Below, in pieces: positions 1-13,116 of a stretch of DNA of 64,000 nt. Location of the stretch: assembly GCF_036884655.1 (NCBI RefSeq), contig NC_088354.1:17486001-17550000 (forward strand), in the 5' to 3' direction. Under the pieces are notes generated by a model that had not been told where the DNA came from, ran no database searches, and saw only the letters and a list, made by a program, of their open reading frames with translations. How positions within the stretch are numbered: position 1 is the stretch's first letter; the number at the start of each line of letters is the position of its first letter. Source of the DNA: Musa acuminata AAA Group. Lineage: Eukaryota > Streptophyta > Magnoliopsida > Zingiberales > Musaceae. The translations under genes were made by a program, and so were the position numbers.

Positions 1-3000
1 TTTTGAGAATTAGAGGGCTGTACTGGGAAATCGAATGTGCAGAGTCACATATTGATTTAGAATCTTGTTGTGACACAACTTATGGTCTTATCCAATTAAT
101 CGCTCAGCTTCAGCAGCTCTATGCACCTGATGTCGAAGATGTTTTGATGCATTCAGAGTCTAGTTGGAATACAATTCAACAGGCAGGAAAGGAACAGAAT
201 TCAGGTTATATGGCAGACATAAGTTCAAGCAATTCTATAATATCAGGTAGTGGGTCGTCAACTGGTAATGAAGATTGCCAAGCTTCTGGTCTCTTGGATG
301 ACATAGTTGAGAATGCTTTTAAATGCCATGCCATGTCTGATTATTGTAACATACAATCTCATAACTTACTTGAACAGTACAAGTTGGGGAACATATCAAA
401 ATCTAAAGTGAATGTTAGAGATTCTGATTCATCTTACATCTCAGAAATGGGGAATTTATTAAACCAATCTGTAAATAAAACATGGATAGATGATGGTCTG
501 ATGATAATTGAAGACTACTTTTCAATAAATCTGCCTGAAGGCAAATTTCTACCTGACAATACTTATGCTGCTGATTGCCCTGCAAAGGGGAGAATACTTC
601 TTAGAAACATGGATGCAAAGTGGCGCATGTATGATGGACATGACTGGATTAAATCAAATGGAGTTTCTATGTGTAGTGTTATTTCAAATGGAAGAGATAG
701 GAATGTATGCCTGGAGCTTAGTTTGTCTGGGTTGCATCTTCAATATGACATGTATCCTGAAGGGAAGACCAATGCATCAACACTTTCTCTTTCAGTTCAG
801 GATTTTTATCTTTTTGACACCAGCAGGGATGCTCCTTGGAAGATGGTATGGTTCTTATCTCGATTTCTTATATATGCCACTGATATTCTGACACTAGTAA
901 AGAATTATGTATGAAGTACTTATTTCTTTGAGATTAAAGATTTTAGGTAATTACCATTCAAAAAATCATCCAAGAGAATCCTGCACTAAAGCATTGAAGT
1001 TTAGTTTGGAAGCTGTAAGGCCCAACTTGCTGTCACCTCTGGAGGAGTACAGGTAGTCAGATGCTTTCTTTTAATCTTTATTTCACAGTTTATTTGATGA
1101 TTTTGTAATAACTCATTTCATATCTGATGTGTGTATTACCTTAAATTGTACTGCTAATAATTGCTGTAGCAAACCAGTTCAGTTAGTGCAATAAACAAAC
1201 TTCAGAAGTAAACCTTCAGAGTTCCTTCTCAAAATTTTTAGTGTCCATGATGCTTATTGCTGCCTAATTCGAATTTATTTATGTTATTGCCAGTTTCACT
1301 ATTTTTATTTGCAAATAGTTAGTTTCTGAAACAGGCACCTTCTATTGGTCTAGATGATTCTGATATCTTAAAGCTTCATTTTTATTAGCTTCTACAACTT
1401 ATAACTACTCAGGTCCTTGAGCCAAGGTTATATTGAACTACTGCATTCATTTATCAGCTTTGCTCTTGTGAAAGGCAGTTGACCAAGATATCCTGTTTGT
1501 GTAATTTCTATTATTTGATTGTTTTGTTTGTGCTTATGAATTGTATAAGGTTGCCAATTAAATAAAGGTTTATTGGATCCTATGAATGAGATGGTTGCTT
1601 TATTTAGCCATTACCAAATAATTTTGCACAGTAAAACAATACAGATGATACAGTTTTTAGGGCATAGGGGAAGAGAACATAGAGAGGTTTCATTTAGGAG
1701 GTGATGTTGGAACTTGGAACAAAAAAATGGAGCAAAGTAGGAGTAGAAATTGGAGAAGAACATGCAGTAGAAATTTGAAGAGGAAGATAAATCTGGTGAA
1801 TAACTGCTTGGGCTTAGTGATTAGTAAACTCACCTCACCTTTCATAAATTATCCCATTCGACCTCCCACTTGATAACCCATGTCTTACTCAGAGTTGAAA
1901 ATCTGATGACATGAACCATGTATCTTTTTGTGGTCTCTTAAATTGACTTTAGTGCCAAATGATAAGGATCTTCTTTTAACAACAAAAATTGCATTGAGTT
2001 TATCATTGGATAGAAAATTTTGAACCAGATTCAATTATATAAATCAGTGCTCAGCATGGGCTGCAAGATTTGACTCTCATAGGTAAAGGATGCAGGACCT
2101 CTTTTGAATGATTTTTTTTATTTTAGTTGGGATTTCGCAAATGTCATAATTCATAAGTTGTTAAATGGCAACATCTTCTACAATTTGATATCAGTTTTTA
2201 ATATTGCTGAAGGAGAGAGAAAAAGGAAGTTAGCTGAAAGAATGGGACAAATCTTAAAATGATTAAAGATTCTTAAAAAAATTGGGAAGTTATAATTTTT
2301 AGATTTAATTGAAAATCTCACCCTAACAAGGAAATTTCTTCTTGATCAAAGAATTCCCAATGAAGGAAGTCTACCAATCATACATTCATTGATAAGGAAG
2401 AATTTTTGACAAGACAAACATAGAATTACATCTTTCTTTTTAAAAAAAGAAAATATGAAATTATTGATATGTTCTAATTTATGGGATGTATTATTCTTAT
2501 TATTGTAATTTTCCTTATTTTTGTTTTTTTTTTGTAATTGGGGAATCTTATAAAAAGGAAAAATAAATTGTATTTAGGATATTAGAGAATGGATGAAAGA
2601 ATGGGATTTTTTTCCACATTATGTGGAAGTGGTGAAGGTCATGTATTTTTTTCCAATGGTATGATTTCATTAATTCTTATGACAGAGCAAGTCTGATTGT
2701 TATATTTTTTCTATTATATTATATATCTTTCCCTTCTTTCCTCTCTTTCCTTTTTCTCTAATCCTTACCCAAAAACATCCTTGTTTATTGCGAATTTGTC
2801 CTACACCATATTTGCAACCAGAGCTATTTATCCTACATCAATTATCTTTGGAAGCATAAAAAAATTTATTTGAACTAGCCTTTATTGAAAAAACTAGCTT
2901 TTATTGAAAAAACTAGCTTTCTGGAAACTTGCTAGTTCATTTTGGACTGCACAAAGTTCTAATTGATCAGTCTATTCAATCTTCAGGGAAATGCTGGTAT

Positions 3001-6000
3001 GCCACCATGGTAAAAGATGATACTGTGTAATTTTAAGTGGGAGACTAGAAAACCTGTTGACCTTTAAAGTCTTAATCTACTTGTCTACATAAATATTGGA
3101 GAAAGCTTCCAAGAATTGACATTTAACAAGAATTTAAAACTTATTCCTTTCACTTGTATTATTGTGTAGCCATGTTGCTTGTTTTAGCATTTCTCACTGC
3201 TAAAGTTTTGGTGTTTTTCAGGTTATACCTTGAGCTTCTGCCACTCCGATTGCATCTTGATCAAGCACACATTAATTTTCTCATGAGTTTCTTTAACCAA
3301 GGTCCATTTGATGATTTCTCTCCTGGTTCATCTAATGCTTTGGATGAGTCTGATATGTCAAAGATAGTAGAGGCACTATCTGCATTCATTCAGGCTAGTT
3401 CATTTGCTCCATAATCTTTCTCCCCCAGGCAGTTCAATAATAACTTAATAACAAAGATTGGATTTTGTTAATATTTCTCCAAAATGAAGTATATTTTTAC
3501 ATTTTAATTTTTTTTTTTTGTGAAAATGTTTGTTACCAAGTTCTTGAGTTTGTTAAGCTCCACAAAGCTTCATGTGGGATTCGACTTTCATATTTAAATT
3601 GATTATCACAAATAAGAATGTGTTTATACTCTCTTTGTATTAAGTATGAATATGCTTCTTTTTTTTTCTAACATAAAATGGAACAGTGAACAATTAATCC
3701 TTCAGTCTTATGTATTTAAGTGCTAGTTTCTTAAAGGATATACACTACAACCCTTACTTTCCATTGGATTTCATATAATCTAGTCCAACTTAAGCCATTT
3801 GAGAATCAGCATTTTGATCTAACAGTCCAATTGTGCCCTAGTCTGATTATCAAATTAATATTAGATCAGGAACACATCAACCTAAGCCCAATACATTTAT
3901 GACTTGTTTATTCAATATTATGTACTTTTTTCTAAAATATGAATACATTATTATTAGGTTTAGAAGTTATCTACCAATGTTAAGTCAGGATTTCAATAAC
4001 TAATGTTGGGATGTATTCATATTGGATCAGCTTTTCAGATGAGATCTTTGATCTTGTAAGTGGATCTGATATGGATTAGCTCGGTCTATGCATGAGATTG
4101 TCAGATTGCATCATATCTTTAAGATGTTGAAAATCTGAACTAAATCCTTTACTTCTCTGCATAATAATATCTAATTTAATCTCCAAGAACTGGTGACATT
4201 TGAATTACTGTTGAAACCATGAAGAAAGAAAAAACAAAAATCATGGTTTTATTTTATGCTACCTAGTATAAGCTCGGTTTTTATATTCTTTCTTCCTGTA
4301 ATAGTGAAGTGCATTCTGTGCTGAGGCATGTCTAAAACAGTTATATCATGTGCTGTCATTTCTGACTCTTTCCTAATATTTGTCATTTTAGAAGTGTGAG
4401 GTGAGGCCTGTGGTCATACATGTTGATTATACTCCTCGGCATTTTAATCCAGCTGCACTTGGAAGAGGAAATTATGTCGAACTTCTGAATTTAGTCCCAT
4501 GGAAGGTAATTTGCTCACTTATAATTGCTTTCTGTTCATTCTTTCATTATCATGATTTGAACAAATCCTTGAGACTCTAGACTGCTGTGCTCTTCCAAAG
4601 GAAGGATAGCTATACTGGTCCATATACTTCAAATAAATCTTCGGTACAAAATTGGCAAAACATATAACAGATAATGTCTCCACTAGTCTACCACCCAACC
4701 AATCCAACTCCTCATTTGCAAAAAACTTCCCTCATTCTCTTTGAGGCCCTGAATGTGAGACTCACATGTGCATTCATCATTATAAGAAAACAATCCCATA
4801 AGTATATTGCTATCATGATCACTGTGTTTATCTCATACTAACTTTTATTAGCTCAACACGAAAAAGAAAAAACTGCATGAAACTAGTATAAGAGATTTGT
4901 TTCTATCTTTCTTCTACTGTATTAGAGTTTCATATTATTATTTACTGCAAGGTATACAGTTTCAAATAATATCGTCTGTATCGGTCCGTCAGTTGACCGG
5001 TACACGGACCGCCCGTTACCGGATGGAATATATATATATATATATACTTTTATAAAAGGCGACGTCGCATTGCCTCGGTGACATCGCGCCTCGTGGGAGA
5101 AGGAAAAGGTGACGTCGTCGAGGCGACACGACGTCGCCTTTTCTAAAAATATATATATAAATATTTATATATAAATATATATATAATCTTTTATATATAA
5201 ATATAAATATAAATATATATATATATAGAAACGAGGCGACGTCGTCTAGGCAATGCGATGTCGCCTTTTATAAAAATATTTATATATAAATATATATATA
5301 AGTATATATATATAATCTTTTATATATAAATATATATTTATTAATTTATATATATATGTATGTATATATATATATACACCGAGCGGTATACTGAACGGTA
5401 TACTGCTCGGTATACAGTATCATACCGTACCGAGCGAATGTCGAAACTCCGATACGGTACGGTATTTTAATCCTTGATTTACTATTAGAATTAAGCTTGG
5501 CATACTTTATTTCTTTATTGGTGTAATAGAGAATTAAGCTTCACCTTACTATTTACTGGTTTGCTTTTGCATTAGTTGCAGGGAGTTGAGTTGCAGCTTA
5601 AACATGTCTGTGCTACTGGAGTTCATGGATGGAGCAATGTTTGTGAAACTGTTCTTGGGATATGGTTGGAAGACGTTGCTCACAGTCAGGTTATAGTCTA
5701 CCCAGGTCGTGTACTTTGCTGGAGAATATTAAAGACGGAAATATAATATAATAAAATATTATATATATTATATCAATTTTTTATGATCATGGTGTTGTTT
5801 TTTCTTTCACTAGGTTCCTAATATATTGAAAGGGCTTACACCAGCAAATTCATTATTTTCTGTTTGTTCTGGCTTTTCTAAGTTGGTTATGTTGCCGGTA
5901 AAAAGCTATAAGAATGATTGCAAGTTGCTGAAAGGAATGAAGAGAGGTATGCAAGTATTACATGTTCTGATCTCTTTGTGGATATTTGTTCTTTCCTGAA

Positions 6001-8775
6001 GTTCGTTTTCCACCTGAATATTTATTTTTCTTTAGGATAGATCCATCATAGAACTAGTCCATCTTTATTTAGTATTTTTTACCCAAAGAGTAAATCTTCA
6101 CTTTAATAAAGAGAACCTGAAGAAATAGTTGATCTTAGAGAAATACGAACCATTAGTTTTGATTTGGATCGTATTGGTAGAGCCCTTTTAATGGATGCAT
6201 TTAGAATTATGTCTTGAAATCCAAGCACGTATGTAATAGTTAGTCTTAGACACAATTCTTGTTTTTTTACTTCATGCAAGCCAAACAATAATTAGAATGG
6301 ACTTAAATCATTGCAGGAGCATTTGCTTTTGTAAAGAGCATATCAATTGAAGCTGCTAGACTGGGGGTGCATCTGGCAGCTGGAACCAATGATATCTTGC
6401 TGCAAGCTGAAGACATCCTTAAAAGTGCTCCAAAGTCTGAGACAGAGAGAAAAAAAGCAAATGTAAGATATAATCAGCCTGAAAATGTACATAAAGGTAT
6501 CCAACAGGTATAGATTCTCATTCACCTTGTTAAAATGTTATACTGATGGTGATACTTACTGGACATCAAATACTTCTCTCTTCTATGATTTTAGGATTTG
6601 TTGTGTTGAGTTAATCAATACAACAACAGCAACAACAATAATGCTATAAGTCCTAACTATTTGGGGTCGACTATATTGATCTTTTGTCGCTATTGAGATA
6701 TATAAAAAGCTTCAGGACACCTAGGTGGTGAAAGTGTCTCGCATCACTTCTGGGTAATGATCTAGCTCTACACTAAAATCTGTTAAGATCCATGTTCATG
6801 AGATCTGACATAGTTTTACGATGTTGTCAATGGCATAACACAACCCTCCACCTTTTTTATCGAGGATTGGGACCAGCATTAGTGGTGTATTAAGTTATTT
6901 AATCTAGGATTTAATTTCACATAGTTAAACTAATGGGCATACTTGTTCCCATGCATCAAATTTATGGGTTGGTTTTATTTCCTTTACTATTTTTTTTCTC
7001 AGTTGGTATTAGGTCGTATGGGTCAGTATCTTGCCCATTGGTACTGTATTCATCTAGTAGATTATATTGAGATTTTAAAATCTCTTGCTTCAAGACCAAA
7101 TGAAATTAATCAGAAACCTTAAATAGTTTAAGTATTTGATCTTAAACATCCTGTACATTTTTAATGATGTGCTACAATATCCTGCTGGCAGTCAATTTAA
7201 AACAAACTGCACCAACCTAAAGAAAAAGGATACATTCCAATCTGCACCTCCTTCTATGTCAGAATCATTTATTTTATGATGGCTGAATATTTGTAAACTG
7301 GGGGATGTGTTTTGGTTACTGTTGTTATTGATTGCATTTGTTTTCTTTTATCCATTGTGCATTGATGAGCACGAATTGCAAACAATTTGGTTCCATGTCC
7401 TGATGACAATTTGCTCTGTTGTCTGTAGGCATATGAGAGTTTAAGTGATGGCTTTGGTAGGACGATATCTGCTTTAGTTGGGACTCCTCTAAAAGATTTT
7501 CAGCATGGTGCTGGCACAGGATCAGCTCTCGCAACTGCTGTTCATGCAGTTCCTGCTGCTGCTATATATCCTTTGTCTTATTCTGCTCGTGCTGTCTACT
7601 CTACATTACTTGGATTGAGAAATAGGTAAACCTTTTTGCTTAAATTGCATATGATGGAATCTTTTACAATCTAATTTAGCCACCCTACAGAATGGCCTAT
7701 ACCTTAATGAATCCATAGTCATTTTTTCAATTGGGACCAGTACATATTAATGGACTCCAAATGCTACCACAGGTAGTGTACCATCATCAAATATACTTGC
7801 TAAAATGCATGAGCAGTGTTGGTGTGGGTGAATTGGGTTGTCCAATATGAATAGTTCTTAAATATTATTTATCTAAATCAATCATGAGGACCAATAACTA
7901 GTATCTCTAGTCATTGAATTTTGATGTTCAATTAGGTCACATGATAAGACTAATTCAATAAAATGTTCAAGGGAAAAAAATCATATATCAACTTCCAAAA
8001 ATGTGCTCTTATGATCTTTCATTCTCAGTATCATGTATAGAAATTCTACCAATAACTCAATTGCTTGGTGGAAGAATCATAATGAACTGGATTTTATTGA
8101 GGAAACTAAGAGAGACTTTGATTGATTAGTTGAACACTTGAAGCTTGTAAATTTTCAAATTTAGAGTTTTATCATTATCAACAATATTCCTAAATAATCT
8201 AAAAATTGTGGAAATAGAAGGTGGACAATGTTGCACTCACACGTCATCTCTTACATGGTAAATCATATATTCATATATTAGAAGCAAGCATGATGTTATA
8301 ACACATGCATAAAGGTTTTGTGATGTTAGTAATATCAATACCATGCTGGAATTTGACGATACTTTCTGCTGAATGTATTTGTCATTATTTTATTGGTATA
8401 CTTATGCTTCCAGAATGCTGTGGCTGAGAATTACATTGCCAAAGTTTACATATGACTGAATGCAACAGAGACAATTATACTTGCTTCCTAAATAACAATC
8501 AAGAACTCGGGGCTCTAATCTTCTTTTTATTTTATTTTTTTTCATTAAGTAAGAAGAATTAGGCATTATGCTTTTCCAGTGAGAGACCCCAACTAGACTA
8601 AATTTTGGACTCTACTCCTTTTTGTAGTCTAGGACTCAGTAATCATTTGATCACTTAGAAGTTTGGAAGTACTTGTTAACCATGCTTTTGTTTTTGCAGC
8701 ATGGATCCTGATCACAAAAGGCAATCGATGGAGAAATATAGAGGGCCCTCCCCAATCACGAGATCGCCAAATTAA
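1..8775 (+). CDS. ATG2: Autophagy-related protein 2 (ATG2), C-terminal 648 codons; 5' end outside window
   Basis: ATG2 is a large lipid-transfer protein that bridges the ER and the growing autophagosome membrane and works with ATG18 and ATG9. Exons read here: 1-845 (already open), 940-1052, 3222-3393, 4392-4505, 5582-5689, 5814-5946, 6317-6507, 7429-7625 and 8700-8775 (TAA at 8773-8775). Joined, they stay in one frame for 648 residues. Family landmarks include SRDAPWKM (end of exon 1), [16 protein letters not shown] (exon 2), [13 protein letters not shown] (exon 3), [20 protein letters not shown] (exons 4-5) and LGVHLAAG (exon 7), which together cover the conserved C-terminal ATG2 domain. All introns look GT-AG except 3394-4391, which starts with GC. 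Intron 4 (4506-5581) contains a fold-back repeat, and the intron after exon 7 (6508-7428) contains a LINE-like fragment. No in-frame stop or frameshift is seen, so the gene looks functional. Promoter and N-terminal chorein domain are not in the window. Confidence 0.9.
4965..5475. repeat. Fold-back (inverted-repeat) element in ATG2 intron 4
   Basis: About 500 bp of TA-rich DNA with two GC-rich arms that are near reverse complements: 5049-5094 (GGCGACGTCGCATTGCC...) and 5231-5275 (GGCGACGTCGTCTAGGCAAT...). A third related GACGTCGCC block lies at about 5110-5140. The outer edges carry related TATCGGT / CGGTACGGTA motifs (about 4977-5020 and 5380-5465). It has no coding capacity and lies wholly inside the intron, so splicing should remove it. 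A MITE or fold-back element is the likeliest class, but no clear target duplication was found. Confidence 0.5.
6613..6885 (-). mobile_element. 3'-end fragment of an RTE-type LINE (or related Au-like SINE) in an ATG2 intron
   Basis: The plus strand reads AACAACAGCAACAACAATAA, then TCCTAACTATTTGGGGTCGA, and ends near ATCGAGGATTGGGACCAGC. Plant RTE LINEs and some SINEs share a 3' tail with a GGGGTCGGCTA-like block and a (TTG)n end. On the minus strand this fragment fits that pattern, with the TTG-rich tail at 6613-6636. It is a short 5'-truncated piece without coding capacity. The class assignment rests on recalled motifs only. Confidence 0.4.
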
Positions 8776-10490
8776 TTCTCTTGGCAGCTATTTATATTGG
8801 CATCTGTGTATGTAATGTATTGTACATGATAAGCTCTGTGCAGTGTATTTCGTAAAATATATGCGCCACCCGTTGTCAAGAAAATTGTGAATAGTAATTT
8901 ATTTTTTTTGTATAAATTATGTGGATTGCATGTCTACCACTGTGAGAGGAAACTACTGCTAGCTTGGACTTGCCATTGTTAATGATTGTAAATGTGATTA
9001 TTCCTATCCTTGGCTTGCCAAAAGGTCATTCTTTTTTTTTCTTAGTAAATTTGTCTTTATAAGGAACAATAACAAAAACTTGAGCTTATTAAATAAATTA
9101 TGGGTATGAACTCTTTCATTTCTTAATTATATTGGACTATTTTCCTAGTTTTCTTTCAGTTAAAATGTAATGACAAGTCCCCTAACTTTATATATCATGG
9201 CATGGGAGCTCCAAGAATAATGTCCCGAGCAAGACAACAAGAACAGTGGTCGACGATGCTGAAGCTTCGAGTAAACCAACCAAAGAAATGACAAATAGGA
9301 AGAAACACTGAACTTTTCATTCTGATTCCTCGTCAACTCACTAACATCTAATCTGCATAATGTGATACGAATGAGGATGTGGTGGGTTTTTGTATACTCA
9401 CATTATTCATTTTAAATCTACCTAACCTACTCAAGTCAGATTAGGATATCTATTAATCATGTACAAAACATATATGAATAGATTAATAGCTATACTAGTA
9501 GAGTTTGGGATGAATTCGTCATGAAATTTATGAGGACTCACGTCACTGCAATACTTAGCTAAGAATCACTGTCTTGGCATCGTTCTTAGGATATATCTAA
9601 GCATTTAGAAGCAAGGAAAGAGTGCAATCATCGTTTAGAAATCAAAGCGCATTATATCTTTGTCAGTTGTTAACTTATTTTTGTCCGATAATCTTATTTT
9701 AATTGACTTTTGGTCAATTTAAACTATTTAACAGAATGTGATATTTTAATTTAAGACACATAAAATGATGGAATAATAATGACGTCTAGTAAAATGAGTT
9801 GAAAGACATGAAATAATTCTCCATGTTTTAAGTCTTTATGTTTTTATATAACATTTTAGATATTAAGGATCCAAAATGTTGATCATATATTGTTTTTAGA
9901 AAGAGTATAACAGACTATATTTTTTACCAAAGCATATCTTTTAACCAATGAAATAATTGACGAATCTATAGGAGCTACACCAAGAAAAATATATATCTAA
10001 ATATTTGACTATAAGTAGTTCTTATTTAAGAACGGACTAATTATATATTACTCCCTATAATTAGCTATCTTTAGAATTTCAATCCTTATACTTTCAAAAG
10101 TTACATTGGGATTCCTATATCCATGAAAATTAAATATTTAATTCTATTTCTCCTTATATTTATAACTTTGCTAACGAAATCATACTCTATGGTAACTCGA
10201 AGTGAGGTAAAGTCAGTATGAACTCAGTGATAAACCTTACAATATTTTTCTCATCATAGCAGATGGTTTAAGAAAAAATGAAATTAAATATTTCACTTTC
10301 ATAAATAAAAAGATCTCACTATAACTTTTAAAAGCATAAGGACTGTAATACTAAAGATAACTAATTATATGGGATAATATGTAATTAACCCTTTAAGAAC
10401 AACAAAAACTTGTATTCAAGGATTCTATACATGTCAAGACATACTATCAACTTTTAGATTTTAATTTTTCATCATTTGATGTTTTAAACT

Positions 10491-10493
<3 letters not shown>
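8776..10493. other. Intergenic, AT-rich; ATG2 3' UTR and downstream
   Basis: The first 200-300 bp should contain the ATG2 3' UTR and polyadenylation site, but no single strong signal decides the end. The rest is AT-rich with no ORF, RNA gene or repeat that could be supported. Confidence 0.5.

Positions 10494-10571
<78 letters not shown>
10494..10571. repeat. (TA)n microsatellite
   Basis: About 78 bp of uninterrupted TA dinucleotides in AT-rich intergenic DNA. Confidence 0.95.
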
Positions 10572-10574
<3 letters not shown>

Positions 10575-12253
10575 TTTTAAATTTATAAAGAATTAATTAA
10601 AATATAATATCCAAAGAACCTTGTTTCATATCGATCGGTTATATTAATCATTCGGATTAATACATATTGGTAGATATTAGTGCATCATGTGTCGATACAC
10701 CGATATATACCTATATTCTAAAAAAAATTAAAAATAGTCTAAATTTTTAAAAAATATATTTTAGCATTTTTTTAAATTTCTCATATATAAATTATATTTA
10801 AATAAGAATCAAGTGTATGTATGCCATAAATGAATATAATTTTAGGTAAGTGGACCTAAACGTAAGATAATGTGCTTAATGTTCCTAAACATACATTAAT
10901 AAATCAGTAATCATATAAAATAATAAAAAAAAATATAGAAGGAAACTAAATACCTTCAGTTGGAGAATTTAGACGATTAAACAAAGTGCTCGTTTGTGAA
11001 AAATCAAGAGGTTGATTTATACCAATCAATTAGAAGATTAAACAAAGTGAGAGTATGAGAACGATTGAGAGAGTGTGTGAACGAGCGAGTGAAAGAGGAG
11101 GGAGGAGGATCTAAAGGGTAACACAAGCCTAATAGTTGATTCGGCCATTGGACCAACTGATACATAATAGATATGATCGTATCCCTTAGGAGATAGATAT
11201 GATCGTATCGATACATAATAGAGAAGTACCAACTGATACGCTTATCCCTGACTATATACCATCCTAAATGGAGTGGTCTACGCATCCATTAGCTATCGAT
11301 TTGAAACATACGATTTTGTTTCATATGGTATTAGATGGGTGGCACATCAAAACATGAATATACCAATTTAGGTACACAATGTATATTCATTTTGTATATT
11401 AATGTACTTATATGGCTTGAAATATTGTCTAATATCTACATGGATCTGAATTTGGTGTTCTTGTATTTTCAAGCTTTTATCCATTTGAATTTTTGTTATC
11501 TTATATTTATAATTAAACTATAAAAAAATGGTGAATTTTCTTTCAAATTAGCCAAAAGTTCAATCAAGATATTGCTTCAGCTTCTATAAATGCCTCAACT
11601 TGTTCGTACATGATCCGCACAAAGAAAAAAAAATCATAATTAATAAAGATTTATCATAATATATAATTTTTGAAAAATAAAAAATCATAATTGATAAATA
11701 TTTATCCAATTATATAATTTTGAAAAATATAGTATAATCCTATATGGCTTTCCAAGAATCATTTGGGAACTAAATTTTGAGGTTTCCATATATTTGAAGT
11801 TTATTTATCAAAGTTATAAGCCTTTTTAAAATTCAATTATAAAATAATTACAAATCAGAAAAAACATAAAAATATGATTTCAGCTTAGAAATACAATATA
11901 CAACTCATTTATATGTTATGATACAACAAAGTTGATAATTGGCATAGATTTATTTTGTTACATTATTTTTTAAAAATATATTAAATCCAGTCAAAAATTA
12001 TCATGATCAGGATATAATATTTGGAGATATTTCGATCATATAAATATTTTAATTGATTTCTATCGAATCTTTTTAGACCTTACTCTTTCTCTTATTATTA
12101 TTATTATTTTTTTCGGGATCTTAATTTCTTACCCATTTTGCTTCTTTTCTTGAACTGGATTAAAAAAAAGACAAAAGAGACAATAACTGATTAATGTTAA
12201 GTGGGAAAATCCCTGCGGTAAAAGAAAATACAAAAGAACTACATAAATTATTG

Positions 12254-12254
<1 letters not shown>
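10572..12254. other. Intergenic, AT-rich, nothing firm
   Basis: No gene is supported. The only local structure seen is a pair of short direct repeats, AGATATGATCGTATC, at about 11166 and 11196, and GATACATAATAG at about 11158 and 11210. They could be remains of a transposon footprint, but no element ends were recognised. Confidence 0.4.

Positions 12255-12316
<62 letters not shown>
12255..12316. repeat. (TA)n then (TAA)n microsatellite
   Basis: A short TA run followed by about 15 TAA units. It is the left edge of a simple-sequence zone that reaches to about 13041. Confidence 0.9.
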
Positions 12317-12318
<2 letters not shown>

Positions 12319-12337
12319 GTATCATACATACATATAT

Positions 12338-13043
<706 letters not shown>

Positions 13044-13116
13044 GCAACGCGTTGATGTGTCGGTTCGATCCTTGGATCAACTTCCCCGGCGAAGTCGCTC
13101 GACCGGAGGCCGAAGG

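Noticed and set aside
11004..11285. 93-codon minus frame in intergenic DNA
   Set aside because: Ser/Leu-rich, overlapping a second frame, with short direct repeats; no supporting signal.
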